Source: Pseudolabrys sp. (GTDB lineage Bacteria; Pseudomonadota; Alphaproteobacteria; Rhizobiales; Xanthobacteraceae). Taken from it: a stretch of 64,000 bases of DNA. The notes beneath the pieces were generated by a model, which saw only the letters and a list, made by a program, of their open reading frames with translations, did not search any database and was not told the DNA's origin. Below, piece by piece: positions 11,137 to 20,898 of this stretch. How positions within the stretch are numbered: position 1 is the stretch's first letter; every line of letters begins with the position of its first letter. The stretch is taken from contig JAHCKG010000008.1 of assembly GCA_026125895.1 (NCBI GenBank), positions 1 through 64,000 on the forward strand, given 5' to 3'. The position numbers and the translations under genes were made by a program.

Positions 11137-12519
11137 TCAAAGCCCGGCCGCCGCCGGCAGCGGATGCGCCGAACGCTCCTTGCGCAGCCGGTCGGCCAGC
11201 AGGAAGGCGAGATCGATCGCCTGCTCGGCGTTGAGCCGCGGATCGCAGACCGTGTGATAGCGGTCGTTGAGATCGGAGTCCGAAATGGCACGGGCGCCGC
11301 CGGTGCATTCGGTGACGTTCTGCCCGGTCATCTCCAGATGCACGCCGCCGGCATGGGTGCCTTCGGCCGCATGGATGTCGAAGAACGAGCGCACTTCCTT
11401 GAGGATCAGATCGAACGGCCGCGTCTTGTAGCCCGACGCCGACGAGATCGTGTTGCCGTGCATCGGATCGCACGACCACACCACCGAGCGGCCCTCGCGC
11501 TTCACCGCGCGCACGAACGCCGGCAGATGTTCGCCGACCTTCTCGGCGCCGAAGCGGCCGATCAGCGTCAGGCGGCCCGGCTCGTTGTCCGGATTGAGCA
11601 CGTCGATCAGGCGCAACAGGTCATCGACCTTGAGCGAGGGGCCGCATTTGAGACCGAGCGGATTCTTGATGCCGCGCGCATATTCGATATGCGCGTGGTC
11701 GTGCTGGCGCGTGCGGTCGCCGATCCAGATCATGTGGCCGGAGGTGGCGTACCAGTCGCCCGTCGTGGAATCGATGCGGGTCAGCGCCTGCTCGTAACCG
11801 AGCAGCAGCGCTTCGTGGCTGGTGTAGAAATCGGTGGTGCCGAGCGCGCTATCGACGGCGAAGGTCAGGCCGCAGGCGCGCATGAAGTCGAGCGCGCCGG
11901 AGACGCGGTCGGCGAGATCGGCATAAGCCTTCGACTGCGGCGAGTCAGACACCGACTGGATCATCCAGCGATGCACGTTCTCGACGCTGGCGTAGCCGCC
12001 CTTGGCGAAGGCGCGCAGCAGGTTGAGCGTCGCCGCTGACTGGCGATAGGCATCCATCTGCCGGCGCGGATCGGGCGTGCGCGATTCCGGCGTGAAAGCG
12101 ATGTCGTTGATGATGTCGCCGCGGTAGCTCGGCAGCTCGATGCCGTCCTTCTTCTCGGTCGGCGACGAGCGCGGCTTGGCGAACTGCCCGGCGATACGGC
12201 CGACCTTCACCACCGGCGAGGCGCCGGCATAGGTCAGGACGATCGCCATCTGCAGGAAGACGCGGAAGAAGTCGCGGATGTTGTTGGCGCCATGCTCGGC
12301 GAAGCTCTCGGCACAGTCGCCGCCCTGGAGCAGGAAAGCCTCGCCATTGGCGACGCGGCCGAGCGCGGCTTTCAGATTGCGCGCCTCGCCGGCAAACACC
12401 AGCGGCGGAAAGGTCGCCAGCTGCTTTTCGGTGTCGGCCAAAAGTTGCCGGTCCGGGTAGTCCGGCACCTGCATAATGGGCTTGTTGCGCCAGCTGTCCG
12501 GCGCCCAACGCTCGGGCAT
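11137..12519 (-). CDS. Class II 3-deoxy-7-phosphoheptulonate synthase (DAHP synthase)
   Basis: 460 residues. It condenses phosphoenolpyruvate and erythrose 4-phosphate, the first step of the shikimate pathway. It is the plant/Mycobacterium-like type II form, recognisable by [14 protein letters not shown] (metal-binding Cys), [27 protein letters not shown] and [12 protein letters not shown]. Length is typical. It is leftward, between nadE and gor, with about 100 bases on each side, so it is probably its own unit. Confidence 0.96.
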   Translation of the reverse strand: MPERWAPDSWRNKPIMQVPDYPDRQLLADTEKQLATFPPLVFAGEARNLKAALGRVANGEAFLLQGGDCAESFAEHGANNIRDFFRVFLQMAIVLTYAGASPVVKVGRIAGQFAKPRSSPTEKKDGIELPSYRGDIINDIAFTPESRTPDPRRQMDAYRQSAATLNLLRAFAKGGYASVENVHRWMIQSVSDSPQSKAYADLADRVSGALDFMRACGLTFAVDSALGTTDFYTSHEALLLGYEQALTRIDSTTGDWYATSGHMIWIGDRTRQHDHAHIEYARGIKNPLGLKCGPSLKVDDLLRLIDVLNPDNEPGRLTLIGRFGAEKVGEHLPAFVRAVKREGRSVVWSCDPMHGNTISSASGYKTRPFDLILKEVRSFFDIHAAEGTHAGGVHLEMTGQNVTECTGGARAISDSDLNDRYHTVCDPRLNAEQAIDLAFLLADRLRKERSAHPLPAAAGL

Positions 12520-12625
12520 CGCATTTACTCCAACGATTTTGCGGGTTTATACACGAAACCGGCCGGCGGAAGCCAGTCCATAGCGCGGGCAGCGTTAACC
12601 GTGTTTCCGGACCCGGCGGGGCGGC

Positions 12626-14050
12626 CTATCCGGCCGCTTTGCCGGCATCCTGGCGGCTGTAGCTGGCGGCTTTCTCGCGCATCGTCACGAGTTCCTCGGC
12701 CATGGTCGGGTGCACGGCTATCGTGGCGTCGAAGTCCGCCTTGGTGGCCCCCATCTTCACGGCAATGCCGACGAGCTGGATCAACTCGCCCGCATCCGGA
12801 CCGGCGATGTGGCAGCCGACCACCCTGCCCGTGATGCCGTCGACCAGGAGCTTCATGAACACCCGGGTCGCCCGCCCCGACAAAGTCGCCTTCATCGGCC
12901 GGAACGTGGACTTGTAAACGTCGAGCTTATCGAGCTGCTCGCGGGCCTGCGCCTCGGTCAAACCGATGACGCCAAGCTCCGGCTCGGAGAACACCGCGGT
13001 CGGCACGTCGGCGTGATCGACCCGCGTCGGCTTGCCGCCGAACACCGTATCGGCGAAGGCATGCCCTTCGCGTATCGCCACCGGCGTGAGATTGACGCGG
13101 TTGGTGACGTCGCCGATGGCGTAGATATTCGGCACCGCGGTGCGCGAATATCCGTCGACCTCGATGCCGCCATGCTCGTGGCAGCGAATGCCGAGCTTCT
13201 CCATGCCGATGCCCATGCAGTTGGGCCGGCGGCCGATGGCGAACAGCACCTTGTCGCAGGCGACAACTTTGCCGTCGGACAAATGCACGGCGTATTCGTC
13301 GGCGGCCTTGTCGATCGCCGTCACGGTGTGGCCGCACAGGACCTTGATGCCGCGCGTCTGCATCTCGTTGCGCAGGTGCTCGCGGATGTCGTCGTCGAAA
13401 CCGCGCAGGATATTCTCGCCGCGATAGACCAGCGTCACCTCGCTGCCCATGCCGGCGAAGATGCAGGCGAACTCGACGGCGATATAGCCGCCGCCCTGGA
13501 TGACGATGCGCTTGGGCAATTCGGCCAGATGCAGCGCCTCGTTCGAGGAGATGGCGTGCTCGAGGCCGGGAATGTGCGGGCCCATATGCGGCCAGCCGCC
13601 GGTGGCGATCAGGATATTGTCGGCGGTGACCTTGTCGCCATTGGCCAGGCGAACCGTATGCGCATCCTCGATGACCGCGCGGCTGCGCACGATCTTGACC
13701 TTGGAGCGCTCGAGATTGGCGACGTAGGCCGCCTCGAGCCGGTCGATCTCGCGATCCTTGTTGGCGATCAAGGTCGGCCAGGAGAACGTCGGCTCCGGCA
13801 CGGTCCAGCCGAAACCGGCGGCGTCGGCAAAGTCATGGGAAAAGCGCGAGGCGTAAACCAGGAGTTTCTTCGGCACGCAGCCACGAATGACGCAGGTGCC
13901 GCCGACACGGAATTCCTCCGCGACCATGACGCGGGCGCCGTAGTTGCCGGCGATGCGCGCGGCGCGCACACCGCCCGAGCCTGCGCCGATCACGAAGAGA
14001 TCGACGTCGTATTGCGATTTCGGAGATTGCGATTCTGAAGTCTGCGCCAT
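12626..14050 (-). CDS. gor: Glutathione-disulfide reductase
   Basis: 474 residues; an FAD- and NADPH-dependent enzyme that reduces oxidised glutathione. The FAD motif is FVIGAGSGGVRAAR, the redox-active disulfide GGTCVIRGCVPKKL, the NADPH-binding GGGYIAVEFA with following arginines, and the C-terminal catalytic HPTMAEE. The two glutathione-related genes in the window (maiA, a GST) fit a glutathione-using cell. It is followed in the genome order by DUF2059 and rpiA, all leftward and closely spaced. Confidence 0.95.
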   Translation of the reverse strand: MAQTSESQSPKSQYDVDLFVIGAGSGGVRAARIAGNYGARVMVAEEFRVGGTCVIRGCVPKKLLVYASRFSHDFADAAGFGWTVPEPTFSWPTLIANKDREIDRLEAAYVANLERSKVKIVRSRAVIEDAHTVRLANGDKVTADNILIATGGWPHMGPHIPGLEHAISSNEALHLAELPKRIVIQGGGYIAVEFACIFAGMGSEVTLVYRGENILRGFDDDIREHLRNEMQTRGIKVLCGHTVTAIDKAADEYAVHLSDGKVVACDKVLFAIGRRPNCMGIGMEKLGIRCHEHGGIEVDGYSRTAVPNIYAIGDVTNRVNLTPVAIREGHAFADTVFGGKPTRVDHADVPTAVFSEPELGVIGLTEAQAREQLDKLDVYKSTFRPMKATLSGRATRVFMKLLVDGITGRVVGCHIAGPDAGELIQLVGIAVKMGATKADFDATIAVHPTMAEELVTMREKAASYSRQDAGKAAG

Positions 14051-14105
14051 CGGGTTAGCCTCACGCTACCGTCACAACGCGGTAGCGTCAGGCGGCCCAA
14101 GCTTA

Positions 14106-14615
14106 TTAAAGCTTGTGGCCTTTCTTCTTCAAGCCCTCACGCATCTTGCCGATGACCTCGTCCGACAGGGACGCAGACCACTCCTGCGCGAATTTCAGGC
14201 TTTCGTCGACGACCTTGGGCTGCTCGGCGAGCAGCTTCTTGCCCGCCGGCGAGGTGTAGAAGGCAAGGATGTCCTTGAGCTCCTGCTCGGTGAAGTGCGA
14301 GGCGTAGATCTGCGTCACCTTGGAATAGACCTCCTGCAGCCGCGGCTCGTACTCCTTGCGCAGATCGTTGGCGACCGCGGTGGCATCATTGGTCAGCGTC
14401 GGATTCTGCTGCACGAAGAACAGGCGCGCCTGCTCGATCACGCCGGGGACGAGCGGGGCGAAGACTTCGTCGGCGCCGGTGAGCTTGGAGATCTCGCCGG
14501 CCATTTTCAGCGCCGCGGACGATGGCTGCTGCGCCATCGCCGGGCCGGCCAGCACGAGCACTGCCGCGATCAGGCTCAAGCGGACGCCGCGCCGGGAAGC
14601 TTGAAGAAAAGACAT
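14106..14615 (-). CDS. DUF2059 domain secreted protein
   Basis: 169 residues with a signal peptide ending GPAMAQQ. The mature part is helical and Lys/Glu-rich with HFTEQELKDILAFYTSPAGKK, the signature of DUF2059. A periplasmic location is inferred; function is unknown. It lies between rpiA (21 bases upstream) and gor (about 55 bases downstream), all in the same direction, so cotranscription is likely. Confidence 0.88.
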   Translation of the reverse strand: MSFLQASRRGVRLSLIAAVLVLAGPAMAQQPSSAALKMAGEISKLTGADEVFAPLVPGVIEQARLFFVQQNPTLTNDATAVANDLRKEYEPRLQEVYSKVTQIYASHFTEQELKDILAFYTSPAGKKLLAEQPKVVDESLKFAQEWSASLSDEVIGKMREGLKKKGHKL

Positions 14616-14636
14616 CGTGGTAACTCCGTTTTCGAC

Positions 14637-15338
14637 TTACCGGGTCCGCTCGACGGTTTTCACACCGTCCGGACCGCCAACAATTACAATAGACGCGAGA
14701 TCAACGAACAGGCCGTGCTCCATGACACCCGGCACGGCCGCGAGTGCACGCGCCAGAGCCTTCGGTTCGTCGATCCGGGCCAGCGCGGCGTCGACGATCC
14801 AGTGCCCGCCATCCGTGACGAAAGGATGGCCGTCCCGCCCCTGCCTCAGCTTCAGCGGTCCGCCGCGCTGCACGCCGGCGATGGCCTTCTCGACGGCCTT
14901 CAGCGTTGCGCCAAAACCGAACGGCGTCACTTCGATCGGCAGCGCGAAGGCGCCGAGCTTGTCCACGCACTTAGTGGCATCGACGATGACGAGCATCCGC
15001 CCTGACGCCGCGGCGACGATCTTTTCCCGCAACAGCGCGCCGCCGCCGCCCTTGATCATGCTGAAATCCCGCGCCACCTCGTCTGCCCCGTCGATCGTAA
15101 GATCGAGTTCGGGCGTCTCGTCGAGGGTGGTCAGGGGAATGCGGCAGGCCTCGGCTTGCGCGCGCGTCGCCTCCGAGGTCGGCACGCCGACAACCTTGAG
15201 ACCGGCGCGCACGCGCTCGCCGAGCAGATCGACGAAATGCTTGGCCGTCGAGCCGGTACCAAGGCCCAGGCGCATGCCCGATTGAACGAATTCAATCGCG
15301 CGCGCTGCGGCGGCTCGTTTTTGAGCGTCGGCATCCAT
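14637..15338 (-). CDS. rpiA: Ribose-5-phosphate isomerase A
   Basis: 233 residues, converting ribose 5-phosphate and ribulose 5-phosphate in the pentose phosphate and Calvin pathways. Motifs seen are LGTGSTA (phosphate loop), [16 protein letters not shown] (catalytic Asp region) and [13 protein letters not shown]. Length is typical. It starts at ATG 15338 and heads the rpiA-DUF2059-gor run. gph is divergent from it. Confidence 0.96.
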   Translation of the reverse strand: MDADAQKRAAAARAIEFVQSGMRLGLGTGSTAKHFVDLLGERVRAGLKVVGVPTSEATRAQAEACRIPLTTLDETPELDLTIDGADEVARDFSMIKGGGGALLREKIVAAASGRMLVIVDATKCVDKLGAFALPIEVTPFGFGATLKAVEKAIAGVQRGGPLKLRQGRDGHPFVTDGGHWIVDAALARIDEPKALARALAAVPGVMEHGLFVDLASIVIVGGPDGVKTVERTR

Positions 15339-15608
15339 GGCGGCGTGTCTCGATGGGAGTCCCGAAGAGTGGCGCTACGTTATCGTCTGTTCTTGTCGTC
15401 GTCTGCTTATCGATCGATCGTGCCAGAAGATCTGTCGTTCCCGCATCTGCGCGGCGGGCCCCGAAGATCGCAGTCGGGCGTTTTCTAGCGCCTAAAGGCG
15501 GGCATGAACAGCCGAAAATGCCGATTTCTACGGCGCAATTCGCGCTTGCATCGCCGCGGCGCGGCGGCTAGCGAACGGCATCGATGCCCGCACTTCACCA
15601 GGCCCGCC

Positions 15609-16283
15609 ATGCCCCGACCCATGATTGTCTTCGATCTCGACGGTACCCTGGTCGATACAGCCCCCGATTTGGTCGCGACCCTTAACCTGATCTTCGAGCG
15701 CGAGGGATTGCCGCCGGTGCCCTACGACGAGGCGCGCAAGCTGATCGGCGGCGGCGCGCGCGCCATGATCGTGCGCGGCCTTGAGGCAGATCGCCGCATC
15801 GTCACGCCCGAGCACCTCGACCGGCTGTTCAAGGAATTCATCGAGCACTACACCGCGCATGTCGCCGATCTGTCGCGTCCCTTCCCCGGCGTCACCGATG
15901 CGCTCGATGCGCTGAGCGCGAGCGGCCATGCGTTGGCGGTGTGCACTAACAAGTTCGAGCGGCAGTCGCTGCTGCTGCTCGAAGCCTTGAAGCTCGGCAA
16001 CCGCTTCAAGGCGATCTGCGGACAGGACACGTTCGGCGTCGCCAAGCCAGATCCGGAAATGCTTCGCCGTACCATTCTCGCTGCCGGCGGCGATCCGGCG
16101 CGCGCCATCATGATCGGCGATTCGGAAACCGATATTTTGACGGCGCGCGCGGCGGGACTGCCGGTGATCGCCGTCGACTTCGGCTACAGCGAGCAGCCCG
16201 TGGCGGATTACGCGCCTGACCGGCTGATCAGCCACTTTTCGCAATTGCCGCAGGAAATTGCCGATCTCGTTGATGGCGCATAA
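15609..16283 (+). CDS. gph: Phosphoglycolate phosphatase (HAD family)
   Basis: 224 residues. HAD motif I is IVFDLDGTLVDTAPD, motif II VCTNK, motif III KPDPE and motif IV MIGDSETDI. The cap domain is the usual Gph type. It hydrolyses 2-phosphoglycolate from DNA repair or oxygenase activity. The frame is open back to 15504, but ATG 15609 fits the family; the upstream part is rich in Arg and looks noncoding. It is divergent from rpiA, and the 270-base gap should hold both promoters. Confidence 0.92.
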   Translation: MPRPMIVFDLDGTLVDTAPDLVATLNLIFEREGLPPVPYDEARKLIGGGARAMIVRGLEADRRIVTPEHLDRLFKEFIEHYTAHVADLSRPFPGVTDALDALSASGHALAVCTNKFERQSLLLLEALKLGNRFKAICGQDTFGVAKPDPEMLRRTILAAGGDPARAIMIGDSETDILTARAAGLPVIAVDFGYSEQPVADYAPDRLISHFSQLPQEIADLVDGA

Positions 16284-16415
16284 CGCATTGCTGCCACAGT
16301 TATGGTTAACGCGTTAGGGTTAATAGAGGGCGAATGGTTGCTACAGGTACCTGCGCCCCGTAATGTGATTAACGGGCGAGCGAGATTTATCGCTCAGATG
16401 GACCGGGATTAAACA

Positions 16416-16913
16416 ATGTACCGAGTCATTGCTGTTGCCGTTGGCGGACTTTTACTCGCCGGTTGCTCGTCGTCATCGAGCTTCCTCGACGGGCTCAAGC
16501 CCGGACCGAGCACGGATACTGTGCGGTTTGAATCGGAGCCGCCGGGCGCCGATGCCAAGGTCTCGAATGGTCAGACCTGCAAGACGCCGTGCTCGCTGAC
16601 GCTGCCGACCGAAGGGCCGCTCACGGTCACCTTCTCGCTCAACGGCTACCAGCCCGAGCAGGAGACCCTCGAGCCGATCGATCAGGCCGGCTCCCCCACG
16701 CAGTTGCGGCCGAACCCGGTCATGGTCGAGTTGACCCCGGCGCCGCCCGCCGCCGCCAAGCCGAAGCCGAAGCCGCGCGCGGCCCGCAAGCCGGCCGCCG
16801 CCGCCAAGCCGGCTGCCGCTCCGAAGCCTGCGGCGGCAGCCCCTGCTCCGGCAGCAGCGCCCGCCCCGGCCCAGCCGACCGGCGCCTCGCCCTGGCCGGC
16901 TCCGAAACAGTAA
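16416..16913 (+). CDS. PEGA-domain lipoprotein
   Basis: 165 residues. A lipoprotein signal with lipobox LLAGC at about residues 13-17 gives a membrane-anchored protein. A PEGA-like beta domain follows (FESEPPGADAKVSNGQTC; TPCSLTLP; VTFSLNGYQPEQ), then a Lys/Pro/Ala tail of KPKPKPRAARKPA type that could contact peptidoglycan or the outer membrane. PEGA domains are surface-layer-like modules. No enzyme motif is present. A strong terminator follows it. Confidence 0.8.
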   Translation: MYRVIAVAVGGLLLAGCSSSSSFLDGLKPGPSTDTVRFESEPPGADAKVSNGQTCKTPCSLTLPTEGPLTVTFSLNGYQPEQETLEPIDQAGSPTQLRPNPVMVELTPAPPAAAKPKPKPRAARKPAAAAKPAAAPKPAAAAPAPAAAPAPAQPTGASPWPAPKQ

Positions 16914-16941
16914 CAGGGCGGTTTCCTCCCTCCGAACGCGA

Positions 16942-16975
16942 AAAACGGCGCGGATGACGCGCCGTTTTGCTTTTT
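16942..16975 (+). terminator. Rho-independent terminator after the PEGA lipoprotein gene
   Basis: A perfect 11-bp stem, AAAACGGCGCG / CGCGCCGTTTT, with a GATGA loop, followed by GCTTTTT. It lies about 30 bases after the stop of the lipoprotein gene and before moaA. Confidence 0.9.
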
Positions 16976-17091
16976 GGGACACAGGAAGCTCGGGGAAGTC
17001 CCGTATGGTCATTCCCGCCGGATTTCCTATATGCGATAAAGACCATAGCGCGGCCCGGCTGCCGCGCTCCTGAATCGCCGGGAACGTTCGA

Positions 17092-18138
17092 ATGGCTCCG
17101 ATCGCACCTGCCTCCCCGCTGGACCTCGCCGGAACCCGTCCGGCCCCTCTGATCGATCCGTTCGCGCGGGCCATCACCTATTTGCGGGTCTCGGTTACCG
17201 ACCGCTGCGATTTCCGCTGCGTCTATTGCATGTCGGAACATATGAGCTTTCTGCCGAAGGCCGACCTGCTCAGCCTCGAGGAACTCGACCGGCTGTGCAG
17301 CGCCTTCATCGCCAAGGGCGTCACCAAACTGCGGCTGACCGGCGGCGAGCCGCTGGTGCGGCGCGGGATCATGACGCTGTTCGCGTCGCTGTCGCGCCAT
17401 CTCGGCAGCGGCGCGCTCAAGGAATTGACGCTGACCACCAACGGGTCGCAGCTCGAGAAATACGCCGCCGAGTTGAAGGGTTACGGTGTCGAACGCATCA
17501 ACGTCTCGCTGGACACGCTCGATGCCGACAAATTCCGCGCCATCACCCGCTGGGGCGACCTCGGCAAGGTCCTGGCCGGCATCGATGCCGCGCAGGCCGC
17601 CGGGCTGAAAGTGAAGATCAATGCGGTGGCGCTCAAGGGCGTCAACGAGGGCGAGATCCAGGACATGATCGCCTGGGCCCACGGCCGCGGCATGGACATG
17701 ACGCTGATCGAGGTGATGCCGCTCGGCGACGTCAGCGAGGACCGGCTCGATCAGTACCTGCCGCTGTCGCTGCTGCGCGCGCGGCTCGCCGATCGGCTGA
17801 CGCTCGACGATATCGATTATCAGACCGGCGGTCCCGCCCGCTATGTGCGGGTCAAGGAAACGGGCGGCCGACTTGGCTTCATCACGCCGCTGACCCACAA
17901 CTTCTGCGAATCCTGCAACCGGGTGCGCATCACCTGCACCGGCACACTCTTCATGTGCCTCGGCCAGGAAGACGCCGCCGACCTGCGGGCGCCGCTGCGG
18001 GCCTCCGAGGGCGACGAGGCGCTACACCGCGCCATCGATGCCGCCATCCTGCGCAAGCCCAAGGGCCACGACTTCGTCATCGACCGGCGCCAGCAGCGTC
18101 CGGCGCTGGCCCGCCACATGAGCGTTACCGGCGGCTAG
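17092..18138 (+). CDS. moaA: GTP 3',8-cyclase (molybdenum cofactor synthesis)
   Basis: A 348-residue radical-SAM enzyme that makes 3',8-cH2GTP, the first molybdopterin precursor. The N-terminal cluster motif is CDFRCVYC, the C-terminal second cluster is [11 protein letters not shown] followed by a further Cys in LFMC, and it ends in the conserved [11 protein letters not shown] marks the SAM site. It makes the cofactor needed by the molybdopterin-binding enzyme at the right edge of the window, although the two are not linked in one operon. Confidence 0.96.
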   Translation: MAPIAPASPLDLAGTRPAPLIDPFARAITYLRVSVTDRCDFRCVYCMSEHMSFLPKADLLSLEELDRLCSAFIAKGVTKLRLTGGEPLVRRGIMTLFASLSRHLGSGALKELTLTTNGSQLEKYAAELKGYGVERINVSLDTLDADKFRAITRWGDLGKVLAGIDAAQAAGLKVKINAVALKGVNEGEIQDMIAWAHGRGMDMTLIEVMPLGDVSEDRLDQYLPLSLLRARLADRLTLDDIDYQTGGPARYVRVKETGGRLGFITPLTHNFCESCNRVRITCTGTLFMCLGQEDAADLRAPLRASEGDEALHRAIDAAILRKPKGHDFVIDRRQQRPALARHMSVTGG

Positions 18139-18305
18139 CCGGGTTTACCGGCAAATCCCGGGGCGGCCTCCCCCCAACACCGCATTAGCCGAAAGGCCTG
18201 CGGGTACGGGCAATTGCTGCCATTTTCACCATTGACGGGCGATGCCGGCTACGGCTTAACAGGGCCGTGGCCTTGCCGTCACACGCGTGTGGGGCGCGTA
18301 ACTGC

Positions 18306-18337
18306 GACGTAAAGACTTAAAGACGTAAAGACGTTTG
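18306..18337. repeat. Four tandem 8-bp repeats upstream of the TRAP permease genes
   Basis: GACGTAAA, GACTTAAA, GACGTAAA and GACGTTTG follow each other without gaps, about 35-65 bases before the dctQ start. The position suits a regulator-binding site, but chance slippage is also possible. Confidence 0.55.
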
Positions 18338-18372
18338 CATGGGCCAAAGCCCGCAAAGGGGGGAATTCGCAC

Positions 18373-18975
18373 GTGAGCGCTCTCGACTCATGCCTTAAGG
18401 CGCTGTTGCCGATCAGCCGCGCCATCGACGCGATGAATGCCTGGCTCGGCCGCTATCTCGCCTGGCTCATCCTCGCCGCAGTTCTGGTGTCATCGGTCAA
18501 CGCCACCATCCGCAAGCTGTTCGACATCTCGTCGAATTCCTGGCTCGAGTTGCAATGGGTGCTGTTCGGCGTCGTCTTCCTCCTGTGCTCGCCATGGACG
18601 CTGATGTCCAACGAGCACATCCGCATCGACATCGTGAACCAGCTGCTGCCGAAGTCGATGCGCAACTGGATCGACATCGTCGGCCACACTTTCTTCCTGC
18701 TGCCGTGGTGCATCATCATGGTCATCACCGCCGGGCCGTTCTTCTGGCGCTCCGCGATGATCAACGAGCAGTCGGGCAACGCCGGCGGCCTGCCCGTTTG
18801 GCCGTCGAAGGCCCTGGTGCTCATCGGCTTTGCCCTCCTCCTGATCCAGGCCCTGTCGGAACTGGTCAAACGCGCGTCGGTGATGCGCGACCTCATTCCC
18901 GATCCTTACGCGTCCTCCACCAGCGCCATCGAGGCGGAGGTTGAGCGGACTGTCGAAGCGATCGAAAAGCGCTAA
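18373..18975 (+). CDS. TRAP transporter small permease (DctQ family)
   Basis: 200 residues with four membrane helices and the DctQ signature region WLELQWVLFGVVFLL. It is the small integral subunit of a sodium-driven tripartite transporter. It starts at GTG 18373 after a purine-rich stretch (GGGGGGAA). The large permease begins 27 bases after its stop, so the two form an operon. It pairs with the DctP proteins on the opposite strand. Confidence 0.9.
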   Translation: MSALDSCLKALLPISRAIDAMNAWLGRYLAWLILAAVLVSSVNATIRKLFDISSNSWLELQWVLFGVVFLLCSPWTLMSNEHIRIDIVNQLLPKSMRNWIDIVGHTFFLLPWCIIMVITAGPFFWRSAMINEQSGNAGGLPVWPSKALVLIGFALLLIQALSELVKRASVMRDLIPDPYASSTSAIEAEVERTVEAIEKR

Positions 18976-19002
18976 GCGCTGCTGACGGATTTGGAGCACA
19001 CA

Positions 19003-20823
19003 ATGGTTGCCTTCATCATCGAGAACATGGCGCCGATCATGTTCGCGTCGCTGGTGGTGTTTCTGCTGCTGGGTTATCCGGCGGCATTCTCACTCGCCGC
19101 CGTCGGCCTGCTGTACGCGCTCGCCGGCATCGAGCTCGGCCAGTTTCAGCCCGACTTCCTGCAGGCGCTGCCCGAGCGCGTCTACGGTGTCATGAACAAT
19201 GACACACTGCTCGCCATTCCCTTCTTCACCTTCATGGGCCTGATCCTCGAACGATCCGGCATGGCCGAGGATCTGCTCGACACCATCGGCCAGTTGTTCG
19301 GAACGGTGCGCGGCGGTCTGGCCTATGCCGTGATCTTCGTCGGCGCCCTGCTCGCCGCCACCACCGGCGTCGTCGCCGCCTCCGTCATCTCGATGGGCCT
19401 GATCTCGCTGCCGATCATGCTGCGCTATGGCTACGACCGCCGCGTCGCTGCCGGCGTCATTGCCGCGTCCGGCACGCTGGCGCAGATCATTCCGCCCTCG
19501 CTGGTGCTGATCGTGATGGCCGACCAGCTCGGCCGTTCGGTCGGCGACATGTACGAAGGCGCCTTCATCCCCGGCCTGGTGCTGTCGGCGCTCTATGCCG
19601 GCTACGTCTTCCTGGTCAGCGTGGTCTATCCGAAGGCGACGCCCGGCCTGCCGCAGGAGGTCATCGGTTTCCGCGAACCGAGCGGCGCCCGCGGCGTCTG
19701 GCAGCTCGGCATCCTCGTCGTGTTCTCAGGCGTCGTCGCCTATCTCCTGATGAGCGAAACCAACGTGAATGGCGGCGCCGATTTCGTCATTCTCACGATG
19801 TCGGTCGGCGTCACCGTGTCGTTCCTGTGCGCGGTGTTCAACCGCGTCTTCGGCACGCGCTACTGGTATCTCAGCGTCATCTGCTTCGTCGGACTGGCCG
19901 CCGGCTGGTACTACTTCAACCATCACGCCCACGAGAACTGGGCGCTGTTCATGGCGGCGCTGTCGGCCGGCGCGCTCTACGCCGTGATCGCGGCGCTGAT
20001 CGAAAAGGTGAGCGGCTTCCGCCTCGTGACGGTGATGGCGGAACAGACCACTTTCGTCATGGTGCCGCCGCTTCTGCTGATCTTCCTCGTGCTCGGAACG
20101 ATCTTCATCGGCGTCGCGACGCCGACCGAAGGCGGCGCCATGGGCGCGGTCGGCGCGCTGATCCTCGGCGCCATGAAGCGCCGGCTGAGCTTCGACCTGA
20201 TCCGGCAGGCTGTGGAGTCGACGGCCAAGCTGTCGGCCTTCGTCGTCTTCATTCTGCTCGGCGCCCGCGTGTTCTCGCTGACCTTTTACGGCGTCAGCGG
20301 CCACATCTGGGTCGAGCACATGCTCACCTCGCTGCCCGGCGGCCAGATCGGCTTCCTGATCTTCGTCAACGCCTTCGTTTTCATCCTGGCGTTCTTCCTC
20401 GACTTCTTCGAGCTCGCCTTCATCATCATTCCGCTGCTCGGACCGGCGGCGGAGAAGCTCGGCATCGACCTGATCTGGTTCGGCGTCATTCTCGGCGTCA
20501 ACATGCAGACCTCGTTCATGCACCCGCCGTTCGGCTTCGCCCTGTTCTACCTGCGATCGGTGGCGCCGAAGGAGAGCTTCATCGACCGCGTCACCGGACT
20601 GCGCACCGAGCCCGTCACTACCGGTCAGATCTACTGGGGTGCCGTGCCGTTTGTGATCATCCAGGTCATCATGGTCGCGCTGGTCATCGTCTTCCCGGGC
20701 ATGGTGATGCACTACAAGAAGGGCTTGTCGAACGTCGATCCGAACAAGGTCAAGATCGAGGTGCCTGCGCTCGACAGCCTGCCGCCGCTCGACTTCAACA
20801 GTTCGCCGCCGACGTTCAAGTAA
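19003..20823 (+). CDS. TRAP transporter large permease (DctM family), long form
   Basis: 606 residues, clearly longer than the roughly 430 of classical DctM. The extra length is a membrane insert at about 240-350 in the middle of the transporter (around YWYLSVICFVGLAAGWYYF). The DctM core is recognisable at both ends: LLGYPAAFSL, TTGVVAASVISMGLISLP, ASGTLAQIIPPSLVLI and HPPFGFALFYLRS. Long forms occur with TakP-type 2-oxo-acid transporters. I chose ATG 19003 over the TTG at 18991. Substrate is set by the binding proteins, not by this subunit. Confidence 0.92.
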   Translation: MVAFIIENMAPIMFASLVVFLLLGYPAAFSLAAVGLLYALAGIELGQFQPDFLQALPERVYGVMNNDTLLAIPFFTFMGLILERSGMAEDLLDTIGQLFGTVRGGLAYAVIFVGALLAATTGVVAASVISMGLISLPIMLRYGYDRRVAAGVIAASGTLAQIIPPSLVLIVMADQLGRSVGDMYEGAFIPGLVLSALYAGYVFLVSVVYPKATPGLPQEVIGFREPSGARGVWQLGILVVFSGVVAYLLMSETNVNGGADFVILTMSVGVTVSFLCAVFNRVFGTRYWYLSVICFVGLAAGWYYFNHHAHENWALFMAALSAGALYAVIAALIEKVSGFRLVTVMAEQTTFVMVPPLLLIFLVLGTIFIGVATPTEGGAMGAVGALILGAMKRRLSFDLIRQAVESTAKLSAFVVFILLGARVFSLTFYGVSGHIWVEHMLTSLPGGQIGFLIFVNAFVFILAFFLDFFELAFIIIPLLGPAAEKLGIDLIWFGVILGVNMQTSFMHPPFGFALFYLRSVAPKESFIDRVTGLRTEPVTTGQIYWGAVPFVIIQVIMVALVIVFPGMVMHYKKGLSNVDPNKVKIEVPALDSLPPLDFNSSPPTFK

Positions 20824-20841
20824 CGGCGGCCATCGCGGCGC

Positions 20842-20875
20842 AAAAAAACCCCGGAGCAGCGCTCCGGGGTTTCTC
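20842..20875. terminator. Bidirectional terminator between convergent dctM and dctP
   Basis: Stem AAACCCCGGAGC / GCTCCGGGGTTT with an AGC loop. An A-run precedes it on the plus strand, so it gives a T-run for leftward transcripts, and TTTCTCTTT follows for rightward ones. Confidence 0.88.
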
Positions 20876-20898
20876 TTTGTCCGTGATATGCGGGGCGA

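Noticed and set aside
9477-11234. Rightward 585-codon open frame
   Set aside because: Antisense to nadE, which has clear catalytic motifs; no domain in the mirror frame.
16975-17091. Molybdenum-cofactor riboswitch before moaA
   Set aside because: The leader is only about 120 bases and no convincing conserved core could be seen.
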